Positions 1 through 7,183 of a stretch of DNA of 64,000 bases are shown one piece after another (position 1 is the first letter of the stretch; the number at the start of each line of letters is the position of its first letter). A program made the translations under genes and the position numbers. The stretch covers positions 186,001 through 250,000 of the forward strand of contig NZ_NOYD01000014.1 of the NCBI RefSeq assembly GCF_002258315.1. The letters run 5' to 3'. The notes beneath the pieces were generated by a model. It made no database searches and was not told the DNA's origin. It saw only the letters and a list, made by a program, of their open reading frames with translations. Source of the stretch: Rhodococcus sp. 06-462-5 (lineage in GTDB: Bacteria; Actinomycetota; Actinomycetes; Mycobacteriales; Mycobacteriaceae).

Positions 1-563
1 TTCCCGTCATCGCCCCGCCCGAGGAACTGTGGTCGACGCCGTGGCGCGATGTCATCACCACGACGGGTGATGTGCTCGGAGTGCCGGACAGGGCAAGTGA
101 TCTCGTTGCCGACCTGGACCGCCAAGTGCAGGACGCAGGCGCACAGCATCCCGAATTCGACGGCCGCACAATCGCATACGTGTCCGAGGCTGCGGACGTG
201 TACTACCTGCTGCTGCCGTCGGACCCTCGGGTGGAGCTGCTCGAGAACCTCGGCTTCGCCTCGCCTGCATCGGTGACCGACCTCGCGACCGACGATGCCA
301 CGTACTCGACAACGGTCTCGGCCGAGAACATCTCGAAAATCGACGCCGATGTGGTGTTCACTCAGGTCGACAGCGACGACGCCCTGCAGCAGTTCCTCGA
401 TTCGCCTGTCTCACGCCAGATTCCGGCTGTTGCAGCAGGTGCGGTAGCCGGATTCGTCGGCCAGGAAGCCGGAGCTGCAGTGGGCCCGACGGCACTGTCG
501 ATTCCGTACTTCCTGCCGACCCTGGTCGACGGACTTGCTGCTGCAGTGAACACCGACCGTTGA
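1..563 (+). CDS. Siderophore-type ABC substrate-binding protein, C-terminal part only
   Basis: The frame is open from the left edge (first full codon at base 3) to the stop at 563, so only about 186 C-terminal residues are present and the start lies outside the window. The segments 'TIAYVSEA', 'DADVVFTQ' and the terminal helix 'SIPYFLPTLVDGLAAAV' resemble the second lobe of class III (FecB/FepB/FhuD fold) binding proteins. In Gram-positive bacteria these are lipid-anchored outside the membrane and hand ferric siderophores to a permease-ATPase pair. No permease or ATPase gene follows. The ligand cannot be told from this part of the protein. Confidence 0.75.
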   Translation, partial: PVIAPPEELWSTPWRDVITTTGDVLGVPDRASDLVADLDRQVQDAGAQHPEFDGRTIAYVSEAADVYYLLLPSDPRVELLENLGFASPASVTDLATDDATYSTTVSAENISKIDADVVFTQVDSDDALQQFLDSPVSRQIPAVAAGAVAGFVGQEAGAAVGPTALSIPYFLPTLVDGLAAAVNTDR

Positions 564-633
564 CGACGATGGGGTGCGGTGGAGGGCATTCGGAAGAGCC
601 CGGAGGTGCTTGCGCGCGAGTAGTCTGACCGCA

Positions 634-954
634 ATGACATCGGTCGACTCCGGGAGTGCGCTCATGACCTCACGCTTGCCCGACGTGTTCAGCCCGTCTG
701 CAGTGCAGTACGGCGAGACCGTCAGAGTGGACGACCGCACGACCATTCTGCCGGTATCGCGTCGATCGACTCGGGGAGCAGAGACCGCAGTGGGGCTGTT
801 CACCATCACGGACGGCACGGCGGTGTGGACCCCAGCCGTCGATGCCGGCCGCATCCAACTGATCGGTGTGCTCACCGGCCTCGTTGCTGCGACATTGGGA
901 TGTGCTGCGGTCCTGAGGCGGCCGCCGTGGCCGACCGTCACCATCGATCGTTGA
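634..954 (+). CDS. Hypothetical small protein with one membrane segment
   Basis: This is a 106-residue protein of unknown function. Most of it is polar, including 'YGETVRVDDRTTILPVSR', and one hydrophobic segment ('LIGVLTGLVAATLGCAAVL') lies near the C-terminus, followed by a short basic tail, so it is probably a single-pass membrane protein. The ATG at 634 was chosen over an upstream in-frame start at 574 because the extra residues are arginine-rich and look like untranslated DNA. No good ribosome binding site is visible, and the ATG at 664 is an alternative. It follows the binding-protein gene by 70 bases and converges on the DinB-like gene. Confidence 0.5.
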   Translation: MTSVDSGSALMTSRLPDVFSPSAVQYGETVRVDDRTTILPVSRRSTRGAETAVGLFTITDGTAVWTPAVDAGRIQLIGVLTGLVAATLGCAAVLRRPPWPTVTIDR

Positions 955-960
955 CCCAGG

Positions 961-1449
961 TCACGCCTGACGAAGGACGTCGCGTGTGAGCTCGAGCTGG
1001 CCGAGGTGCTGGGCCAGCTCGCGCACCAGGTGCGTCAACACCCACTCCGGGGTGGCGGTTGCGAGCTCCGGGCGGGTGGTGCCCATGACGGTCCGATCGC
1101 GAATCCCCTCGCGTAAGCCGACATTCACCCACTCGGGTAGACGCGCTCGAACCTCGTCGACCCGTGTGGTCAGTTCGTCGACCCGGCCCTCGGCCGTGAA
1201 TTCGGCGGCGCGGTCCCGCGGGATCTTCAGACCGGCGATCACCGAGCCCGCCCAGTACTCGATCACCGCCACGCAGTGGAACACGATGGCGTACGGACTG
1301 TTGGCACCGGGCAGGTCCGGCTTCGTGTTGGCCAGCTCGTCGCCCAGGTCCCGGAGGATTTCCGTCATCGACGACAGGCTCCCGCCCGTGATCGCCAGAA
1401 AAGCGTCAGCGACACGGCTTGCGGCGTCGTCCTGCTGCGGTGTCACCAC
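961..1449 (-). CDS. DinB-like (DUF664-type) four-helix-bundle protein
   Basis: A 162-residue protein that looks like the DinB/YfiT superfamily, four-helix bundles that often hold a metal with three histidines and include thiol-dependent S-transferases in actinobacteria. Candidate metal ligands are the His in 'FHCVAVIEYW' in the second helix and the two His in 'LTHLVRELAQHLGQLEL' in the last helix. The length is normal for the family. Translation starts at GTG 1449 or GTG 1446. A short open frame ends across this start. It lies downstream of the methyltransferase gene on the same strand with about 140 bases between them, so co-transcription is possible. The substrate is unknown. Confidence 0.7.
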   Translation of the reverse strand: MVTPQQDDAASRVADAFLAITGGSLSSMTEILRDLGDELANTKPDLPGANSPYAIVFHCVAVIEYWAGSVIAGLKIPRDRAAEFTAEGRVDELTTRVDEVRARLPEWVNVGLREGIRDRTVMGTTRPELATATPEWVLTHLVRELAQHLGQLELTRDVLRQA

Positions 1450-1591
1450 GGGTGCGGCTCGACGTCGTCGAGGAAACAGCCGTACAGATCACTTCCTGGT
1501 TCGCCGTGCATCACCGGACCGTACACCCGTTCGCCTGCCCATGTGCCTGGGTCCTGGCCCTTGGGCGACAGACATTGCTGCGACCGCGGAA

Positions 1592-2206
1592 TCAGAGCCG
1601 ACGGCTCACCCGAACCACCGCATCGCGCAACGTCTTCGAGTGCACACCGGTACCGCCGACCGTCCTGGAACGCTCGATTGCGGTGTCGATGCGCCACGAG
1701 GAGGCGTCGAACAGGGCGGTGATGTCTTTCGCGGTGACGGTGGCCTCGTGCGGAGGCTCGCCCTCGTGTGAATGATGTTGTGCGCCATCGTGCAGATGCC
1801 CGACGATGAGCAGCGAACCGCCCGGCGCAACCCACTGCGCGATGTGTCGATAGAACTCCAATTGCGGAATCGACGGATGCGCGTAGTGGGTCATCACCAG
1901 ATCCCATCGCTCGGTCGGATTCCAGGTCGTGAGGTCGGATTCGATCCAGGTGACGTCGACCCCTGCATGTTGTGCCTGCTGTGCGGCGGTGGTGAGGGCC
2001 GCGGCGGAGATGTCGGCACCGGTGACTCGCCAGCCCTGCTCGGCGAGCCAGATCGCTTCTGCACCGGCACCGCAGCCTGCGTCGAGCGCGGTACCGGGCG
2101 TCGATCCGGCCGTTTCCTGCACGAGATACGGGTTCGCTGCAACGGTATGGGATGTTCGGTCATCCCAGTGGTGCTCCCAATACTCCTTGTCGAATGCGTG
2201 CGTCAT
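1592..2206 (-). CDS. Class I SAM-dependent methyltransferase
   Basis: A 204-residue cytosolic protein with the Rossmann-type methyltransferase core. Motif I is 'LDAGCGAGAEAIWLA' around residue 40, the acidic end of strand 2 follows in 'VTGADIS', and motif IV/post-I regions are seen in 'WDLVMTHYAHPS' and 'GGSLLIVGH'. The His-rich stretch 'HLHDGAQHHSHEGEPPHE' near residue 140 is unusual and could bind metal. The family resembles thiopurine/tellurite-type small methyltransferases. The acceptor cannot be predicted. The gene stands between a diguanylate cyclase and the DinB-like gene, all on the minus strand. Confidence 0.85.
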   Translation of the reverse strand: MTHAFDKEYWEHHWDDRTSHTVAANPYLVQETAGSTPGTALDAGCGAGAEAIWLAEQGWRVTGADISAAALTTAAQQAQHAGVDVTWIESDLTTWNPTERWDLVMTHYAHPSIPQLEFYRHIAQWVAPGGSLLIVGHLHDGAQHHSHEGEPPHEATVTAKDITALFDASSWRIDTAIERSRTVGGTGVHSKTLRDAVVRVSRRL

Positions 2207-2303
2207 GTGCAGGGTCCTCTCGCGTCGATGTCCTGGGATCGAGCGTGGCAGCCTGTGTGCATTTATGGCAAGTATGTTTGCCGTTTCAGCAAGTTGTGCT
2301 GCG

Positions 2304-3152
2304 TCAAGAAGGTGCGTCGGTGATCATTCGATTTCGGCCGGCGCGCTTCGCCTGAAACATCAATGCGTCAGCTCTGTCGAGTGTGCTGCGAAGGCCTTCG
2401 TTCGGTCGCTGGAGCGTGTACCCGGCCGAGAACGTCACCCCCGATGACATGGTGGCGGCGGCGAGAGCCTCGAGTGATCGAAGAGCACCGCGACGATCGC
2501 AATTGCGCAGAGTGATCACGAATTCCTCTCCGCCCCAGCGTGCCAAGAGTCCATCGACGCCGATGCAGCTGCGGGCAGTCGACGCGAAGTCTCGTAGCAA
2601 CGCGTCGCCGGCGGCGTGGCCGAAGTGGTCGTTGAACTGCTTGAAGTGGTCCAGATCGAGAACCGCGACGACTGTGTCGACCGAATCGTCGTCGACGAGG
2701 GACACCGCGTGATCCGACCAGCCGCGACGGTTGAGTGCCCCGGTCAGCTGATCCGTTCGGGACGCGAGCAGGATGCCGTCCTCGACCACTTTTCGTTCGG
2801 TGATATCGAGAGCTGCACCGAGCGTCCACTCGGCATCGGACGGACCGGTGAAAGGGACCAGAGTCAGCAGAACCCAGCGAATCTCGTCGTTCGGTAGAAC
2901 GAACCTCACCTCGACCTTCACGGATTCATCCGCGGCCTTCCCAGCGGCCATCAGATCCTCGACGCTGCCGTGGAGCGGGAGGTCGTCCGGGTGAGTGTGC
3001 ACCGTCGCGGATCGACCTATCAGTTCCGAGGAGGACAAGCCGACGAGTTCGCAATAGGCCGCATTGACGTCGACGAAGAGCCCATCGGCGTCGGAGAGAG
3101 CCTGCGCCACGGGGCTGGAGGCGAACATGCGCCGGTACCAGTGATCCTCCAC
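2304..3152 (-). CDS. PAS-GGDEF diguanylate cyclase
   Basis: A 282-residue soluble protein with an N-terminal PAS fold (about residues 8-120, with 'GLFVDVNAAYCELVGLS' and the PAC-like 'ALDITERK') and a C-terminal GGDEF domain. The active-site loop is GGEEF at residues 207-211, so diguanylate cyclase activity from GTP is expected. The metal-binding aspartate region is 'AVLDLDHFKQFND'. The RxxD inhibitory site five residues before the loop is absent, so product feedback at the I-site is unlikely. No membrane segment is present, hence a cytosolic sensor whose PAS ligand is unknown. The gene appears monocistronic. Confidence 0.9.
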   Translation of the reverse strand: MEDHWYRRMFASSPVAQALSDADGLFVDVNAAYCELVGLSSSELIGRSATVHTHPDDLPLHGSVEDLMAAGKAADESVKVEVRFVLPNDEIRWVLLTLVPFTGPSDAEWTLGAALDITERKVVEDGILLASRTDQLTGALNRRGWSDHAVSLVDDDSVDTVVAVLDLDHFKQFNDHFGHAAGDALLRDFASTARSCIGVDGLLARWGGEEFVITLRNCDRRGALRSLEALAAATMSSGVTFSAGYTLQRPNEGLRSTLDRADALMFQAKRAGRNRMITDAPS

Positions 3153-3377
3153 GACGCAACGACCCGCTTTCTCCCCTTCCCGGATCGGGAGTCTAGTTGA
3201 AGTCTGCTCGAGCCCTGTGGCGCAGTCGGCTGCCGGCAGCTCCGTCCGGCGGACTCGTGCTGGAACTGTCGCCGGTAAGCGTCAAACTGGCACGAATGTA
3301 CGACTTTCGGGAACTATCCGTCGCCGTCGAGCGTCGAAGGGATGGGGTAGTCGGTCGACGACGGGGGACGTTCGAGC

Positions 3378-3809
3378 ATGACGAAGTGGCGAGAAGTGAC
3401 GAGCATCGAGTGCCAACAGGATTTCGACGACCTGCTCGACGTCTGTATCGACATCGCAGCCGAACGGATCAGTGAGAACTGGGGACTGCACCCGGTGGCC
3501 GTCGTCAACGACCTCTCCGGCGGTCAGCGGGTGCTGACGCCGCTGCAGTCGGAGGGAGGCGGGGCATCGAACACCGTGATGCACGAACAACTCGTCCACG
3601 ATCTGCGTGCCGTCGCCGGAGATCTGCGGTCGTACGCCATCGTCTCCGACGTCACCGGCGAGGAGGCGTCGGGCACATATCTCGAGGTTCTGCTCGAACA
3701 CCGCGAATACGCGATGCGGATACTCGTCCCGTACCTGATGCCCGACGCCACGACCTTCGATCTGGGTCCGACGAAGGCGTCTGTGGGGCAACGGCTTCTG
3801 TGGCCCTGA
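3378..3809 (+). CDS. Hypothetical 143-residue protein
   Basis: Not recognised. The protein is acidic, soluble and without Cys clusters or membrane segments. It has alternating strand/helix character ('SYAIVSDVTGEEASGTYLEVLLEHREYAMRILVPYLMP' is split here into 'SYAIVSDVTGEE' and 'YLEVLLEHREYAMRILVP'), which suggests a small alpha/beta domain. Codon use matches neighbouring genes and the frame is clean, which supports a real gene. It starts 225 bases after the divergent diguanylate cyclase gene and is followed by a dispersed palindromic repeat. No function is proposed. Confidence 0.6.
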   Translation: MTKWREVTSIECQQDFDDLLDVCIDIAAERISENWGLHPVAVVNDLSGGQRVLTPLQSEGGGASNTVMHEQLVHDLRAVAGDLRSYAIVSDVTGEEASGTYLEVLLEHREYAMRILVPYLMPDATTFDLGPTKASVGQRLLWP

Positions 3810-3814
3810 TCTCT

Positions 3815-3918
3815 CCGCAAACGCGCGCGCGTTCGCGAGAATTATGCCCGGATCGGTGGCGAATCCGGACGCGTCCGACAAGTGCGCGCGTGTGTGCGAA
3901 ACCGGAGGCGCGCGCACC
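3815..3918 (-). repeat. Dispersed palindromic repeat, family A, copy 1
   Basis: Intergenic element built of alternating CG palindromes (AAACGCGCGCGCGTTCGCG near one end) around a core GCCCGGATCGGTGGC at 3846-3860. The reverse complement of that core recurs exactly at 48676-48690, and both flanks are also similar, so copies 1 and 3 are one family in opposite orientation. It lies between a hypothetical gene and the CIRCE-controlled gene. It carries no transposase and looks like a REP/BIME-type non-coding repeat. Confidence 0.75.
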
Positions 3919-3938
3919 CATCGGCCCCGTCCAGGGGA

Positions 3939-3965
3939 TTGGCACTCTCAACCGTCGAGTGCCAA
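3939..3965 (+). promoter_or_regulatory. CIRCE operator (HrcA binding site)
   Basis: Perfect inverted repeat TTGGCACTC - 9 bases - GAGTGCCAA. Arm length, the 9-base spacer and the arm sequence match the CIRCE element bound by the heat-shock repressor HrcA (consensus TTAGCACTC-N9-GAGTGCTAA, with the GGCACTC variant common in actinobacteria). It lies 36 bases before the GTG start of the small membrane protein gene at 4002, where it would cover the promoter or the 5' untranslated region. Confidence 0.9.
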
Positions 3966-4001
3966 AATGGGAGGCACATTCTCACTCGAAAGGAGTCCGC
4001 A

Positions 4002-4328
4002 GTGACCGTCACCTCTCCCCACTTCGATACACGTGATTCGGACGACGACATGCCACCGAAGTGGTGGAACCGGCGCATTCGTACCCGCGCACAGGTGACC
4101 GAATATGCCGTCATGTTCGGTGCGCTGTCGATCGTCTCGTTCTGGGCCGCCGGCCTCGGCATCGCGGCAGGCCTGATTGCCGTCGCCTCTGCGCTGTGGG
4201 CCGATCGCAGCCCCGACCTCTCCGGACCGCCCGCCGATCGCAGCGATGCTGCGCTGGCTGTCGGCACCGGAATTCTCGGAATCATCGTCGGCTTGGGATT
4301 CGTGGTGATGGTGCTGCCGTACTGGTGA
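4002..4328 (+). CDS. Small two-pass membrane protein under a CIRCE operator
   Basis: A 108-residue protein with a charged N-terminus (residues 1-35, including 'MPPKWWNRRIRTRAQVTEY'), a first hydrophobic stretch around residues 37-62 ('MFGALSIVSFWAAGLGIAAG' and onward), a short acidic loop, and a second around 83-107 ending in 'VVMVLPYW'. GTG 4002 was chosen because AAAGGAG lies seven bases upstream; the same frame is open further up but would run through the CIRCE element and the repeat. The operator predicts heat-shock induction through HrcA. The family is not recognised. A role in membrane stress is only an inference from the operator. Confidence 0.8.
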   Translation: MTVTSPHFDTRDSDDDMPPKWWNRRIRTRAQVTEYAVMFGALSIVSFWAAGLGIAAGLIAVASALWADRSPDLSGPPADRSDAALAVGTGILGIIVGLGFVVMVLPYW

Positions 4329-4358
4329 TGGAGCGACTTCGTCGCATGTGAGTAGAAC

Positions 4359-4376
4359 TTCGTAGCCCACTACGAA
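4359..4376 (+). terminator. Hairpin after the CIRCE-controlled gene
   Basis: Perfect 7-bp stem TTCGTAG / CTACGAA with loop CCCA, 31 bases after the stop at 4328. No long T-run follows. A second, longer hairpin starts 33 bases further on. Confidence 0.5.
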
Positions 4377-4409
4377 TTACCGTTCACGACCGGAGCGCCT
4401 GCCTCGAGG

Positions 4410-4436
4410 CCGGTCGACCGCACTGCGGTCGGCCGG
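4410..4436 (+). terminator. GC-rich terminator-like hairpin
   Basis: 13-bp stem CCGGTCGACCGCA / TGCGGTCGGCCGG with one mismatch and a one-base centre, followed by TTTCGTCGTTTCG. It separates the CIRCE-controlled gene from the diiron oxygenase gene. Confidence 0.6.
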
Positions 4437-4552
4437 TTTCGTCGTTTCGAAGAACATTTCTCATGTATCTGCGACGGAGCGTTGCACCAACCCGTTTTAT
4501 GTGTGACGCTGTGTTGCGTACACATTGTTCGGACGCAGGCGGAAGGACCACC

Positions 4553-5521
4553 ATGACTGCAGTCGACGACGCACGAACGCTCTACCGAGACAGGCTGCAT
4601 GCACTGTCGACGGCATCGGTGCATCAGCACTTCGACGCCTTCCTCGACATCCCCTGGGACGAGCCCGAATACGCGATCGTTCCCAACGATCCACGCTGGG
4701 TGCTCCCGGACGCGGACCCGCTCGGCCACACCGACTGGTACAAGTCGCTTCCCCTGGACCGGCAGATTCACATCGGGATGTATCGCCAGGCCAGCATGGT
4801 CAAGGTCGGCCTGCAGTTCGAGCAGATCCTCATCAGCGGACTCATGCAGTACGCCCTCACGCTGCCCAACGATTCACCCGAATTCCGGTACTCGACGCAC
4901 GAAGCAACCGAAGAGTGCCACCACACCCAGATGTTCCAGGAGCTGGTGAACCGCATCGGCATCGACGTGCCGGGTGGGCCCGCGTGGTTCCGCAAGGTCG
5001 TACCTGTGCTCACGGTGTTCGCCGCTCGATCGGCACCGTTCGGATTCTTCGTCGGCGTCCTCGCGGGTGAAGAGCCGATCGATCACATGCAGAAGGGCGT
5101 CCTGCGTGCCGGTAGCGTCGGACACCCCTTGGTCCAGCGCGTGATGCAGATTCACATCGCCGAGGAAGCGCGACACATCGGCTTCGCGCATCAGTATCTC
5201 GAGCACAAGGCCCCGCGGCTCGGCCCCTTCGAGAAGGCGTCGATCTCGATCCTGACGCCCATCATCATGCGATTGCTGTGCGATGTGATCATGAAGCCGA
5301 GCAAGCAGATGCGACGCGACCTCGACATCCCCGACGAGGTTGTCGACGCCGTGTGGTGGAACAGCGAACCGTCACGAAAGGCGTTGCGCGACACATTCGG
5401 TGACGTCCGAATGCTGGCGGGTGAGCTCGGACTGATGAACCGCGTGTCCCGACGCCTCTGGCGCGCCCTCGGTATCGACGGACGCCCCTCGCGCTACCGC
5501 AGTGAGCCGTCGTTCGGCTGA
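4553..5521 (+). CDS. AurF-like diiron oxygenase
   Basis: A 322-residue soluble protein that resembles the p-aminobenzoate N-oxygenase AurF family, non-haem diiron enzymes that oxidise aryl-amines or other substrates. Expected carboxylate and histidine ligands are visible: Glu in 'LQFEQILISG', 'EATEECHHTQMF', 'LAGEEPIDHM', the His in 'VMQIHIAEEARHIGFAH' and its E-E-x-R-H core. The ATG at 4553 follows GGAAGGACC; an earlier in-frame start at 4463 is less likely. Its 3' end overlaps the convergent TetR gene by 28 bases. The substrate is not evident, and no peroxidase, NRPS or PKS gene lies nearby. Confidence 0.85.
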   Translation: MTAVDDARTLYRDRLHALSTASVHQHFDAFLDIPWDEPEYAIVPNDPRWVLPDADPLGHTDWYKSLPLDRQIHIGMYRQASMVKVGLQFEQILISGLMQYALTLPNDSPEFRYSTHEATEECHHTQMFQELVNRIGIDVPGGPAWFRKVVPVLTVFAARSAPFGFFVGVLAGEEPIDHMQKGVLRAGSVGHPLVQRVMQIHIAEEARHIGFAHQYLEHKAPRLGPFEKASISILTPIIMRLLCDVIMKPSKQMRRDLDIPDEVVDAVWWNSEPSRKALRDTFGDVRMLAGELGLMNRVSRRLWRALGIDGRPSRYRSEPSFG

Positions 5522-6240
5522 GGCTCGTCGATGACGCTTTCGAGGGGCACCTGCGGGATTGCGATCCCGCGGGATGCCCCCAGGCCCTTGACCTGCAGCC
5601 AGATGGTGTCGGCCAGGAACGTCGCGAAATGATCGAGACCGGTGCGATGTTCGGTCTGCCCGCTCCAACTGCGCACCGCACCCATGCAACCGGAGACGAG
5701 GCCCGCCACCCACGGCCGCACCAGCGACCAGTCGTCGGTGGTCAGGTCTGCGTGGACCAGCGACAGGAACGCGGCGACGCTCACTTCCAACTGCTCTGCC
5801 AGCAGAGCGTTGGTCTCCTCGAGGGGCGTGGGCGACTCGGCACTGACGTCCTGCTCGACGAACCGCGTCCACGCGGGATGCTCGGCCACCCAGCGGACAT
5901 AGGTGCTCACCATGCGATGCACCACGTCGCGAGGAGTGCCGGTCAACGCGAACGATGAGACCAATGTGGCCGTCAACTCCGAGCAGATGGCCCGCTGAAT
6001 AGCCGTGTCCAAGTCGGTGCGATCACGAAAATGCCGGTACAGCCCGGTGCGATGTACCCCGGCCTCCGCGGAAATCTGAGCGGTGGTGAGCCGCTCACCG
6101 GGAGCGATATCGCGCGCCAGAACCGTCATGGCGGCATCGATGATATGACGTCGACGATCGGTGTTGTGCTGTTCCCAACGCCGCTTCCGGCCATCGGACT
6201 TCGGGCGTGGGCCACCGTCACTCATGCTGCATGCTCTCAC
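5494..6240 (-). CDS. TetR family transcriptional regulator
   Basis: A 248-residue protein with an N-terminal TetR DNA-binding domain: 'RRRHIIDAAMTVLA' followed by helix-turn-helix 'TTAQISAEAGVHRTGLYRHF'. The C-terminal part is an all-helical ligand domain of typical length. ATG 6225 ('MSDGG...') is a possible alternative start. The gene converges on and overlaps the AurF-like gene by 28 bases, so the two may regulate each other through the overlap or by repression. An imperfect inverted repeat around 4500-4525 upstream of the oxygenase gene could be its operator, but this is weak. Confidence 0.85.
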   Translation of the reverse strand: MRACSMSDGGPRPKSDGRKRRWEQHNTDRRRHIIDAAMTVLARDIAPGERLTTAQISAEAGVHRTGLYRHFRDRTDLDTAIQRAICSELTATLVSSFALTGTPRDVVHRMVSTYVRWVAEHPAWTRFVEQDVSAESPTPLEETNALLAEQLEVSVAAFLSLVHADLTTDDWSLVRPWVAGLVSGCMGAVRSWSGQTEHRTGLDHFATFLADTIWLQVKGLGASRGIAIPQVPLESVIDEPQPNDGSLR

Positions 6241-6260
6241 GTCCCCATCGGATGTAGACG

Positions 6261-6785
6261 TCAGTTGCTGCGTTTACGAAGTGCGAACAGAACACCGGCT
6301 GCACCGACTACGGCCACCGCTGCCCCGATAGGCCAGAGTGGGAATCCGCTGGCGGTCTCTTCCACGGCGGTTGGGGTTGTTTCGGTTGTCGCCGGCGCTG
6401 TGGGTGCTGCCGACGTCGGGGACGGCTGGGTGAGTTGGAACGGAATGCTGCCGGTGATCGGATGCCCGTCGGCGGAGACCACTCGGTAGCCGATGTTGTA
6501 CTCGCCCGCCGCACCGAGCCCGTCCAGATCCACGGTCACCGTGCTGCCGTCGACGACGGGATCCGATGCTGCCCATTGGGTTCCGTCGGCTCCGACGACG
6601 GTGACGGTGGCGAAGTTCGACTGCACCGACTGATTGAACGTCAGGGTCACCTCGTCCGGGGCGGCGTCGAGCACGGAGTTCTCGGCAGGGTTGCTGGACT
6701 GCAGAGTTGCATGCGCAGCTGCCGGGGCGATCGACAGTGCAGTCGCGGTGAGAATGGCGGCTGCAATCACGGCCAGACGTTTCAT
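6261..6785 (-). CDS. CopC-domain periplasmic/cell-surface copper protein
   Basis: A 174-residue exported protein. Residues 1-24 form a Sec signal peptide ending 'APAAA', so the mature protein begins with His25, the classic Cu(II) ligand of CopC. A second ligand pair is present in 'SADGHPITG'. The CopC beta-sandwich spans about residues 25-120, then a Thr/Pro-rich linker leads to a C-terminal membrane anchor ('LWPIGAAVAVVGAAGVLFAL') and a basic tail. It lies 27 bases after the ArsR gene on the same strand, so it is probably the last gene of an MFS-ArsR-CopC operon. This fits copper or other metal handling. Confidence 0.85.
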   Translation of the reverse strand: MKRLAVIAAAILTATALSIAPAAAHATLQSSNPAENSVLDAAPDEVTLTFNQSVQSNFATVTVVGADGTQWAASDPVVDGSTVTVDLDGLGAAGEYNIGYRVVSADGHPITGSIPFQLTQPSPTSAAPTAPATTETTPTAVEETASGFPLWPIGAAVAVVGAAGVLFALRKRSN

Positions 6786-6812
6786 CGGGTGCTTTCTTGT
6801 TGTGGTGCAGGG

Positions 6813-7169
6813 TTATTCGTGCGGGGGCTCGCCGGTGACCTTGTGGTCGGCGAAGTTGAGGCCCTCACGCACGAGACGCGCGAGGTGACCGTCGGCCAGG
6901 CGGTAGATGACGTTGCGGCCGTCGCGTCGGGTCTCGACGAGTCCGGTGAATCGGAGCTTGGCCAGATGCTGGCTGACGGCGGTGCGGGACGTTCCGGTGG
7001 CCGTGGTCAATGCGCTGACGTCCGCGGGGCCTCGGTCGAGTAGCCAGAGGATGTGCAGTCGCGTGGGGTCGGAGAGCATCCGAAAGGTGTCACTGGCCGT
7101 GGCCAGGCGTGCGGAGTCCGGTTCGACGGCATGGTCGAGACTGATGCGCGGTTCCTTCTTCGGTGGCAT
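6813..7169 (-). CDS. ArsR/SmtB family transcriptional repressor
   Basis: A 118-residue winged-helix regulator: 'FRMLSDPTRLHILWLLDRG', recognition helix region 'TGTSRTAVSQHLAKLRFTGL' and wing 'RRDGRNVIYRLAD'. The C-terminal 'HLARLVREGLNFADHKV' contains His and Asp residues that could form an alpha5-type metal site, as in zinc, nickel or cobalt sensors of the family. ATG 7169 was chosen, and a longer frame to 7310 would overlap the MFS gene. It lies 14 bases after the MFS gene. A palindrome upstream of that operon (8405-8428) is the likely operator. Confidence 0.9.
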   Translation of the reverse strand: MPPKKEPRISLDHAVEPDSARLATASDTFRMLSDPTRLHILWLLDRGPADVSALTTATGTSRTAVSQHLAKLRFTGLVETRRDGRNVIYRLADGHLARLVREGLNFADHKVTGEPPHE

Positions 7170-7183
7170 CGAACGTCGTCTCC

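Noticed and set aside
1443-1577. Small minus-strand open frame ending across the DinB-like start ('VYGPVMHGEPGSDLYGCFLD')
   Set aside because: It reads like protein, but there is no in-frame ATG and no ribosome binding site before the GTG at 1526. It may be a remnant or chance.
4500-4525. Imperfect inverted repeat TGTGTGACGC ... GCGTACACA upstream of the AurF-like gene as TetR operator
   Set aside because: The arms need a base insertion to pair, so it is too weak for a feature call.
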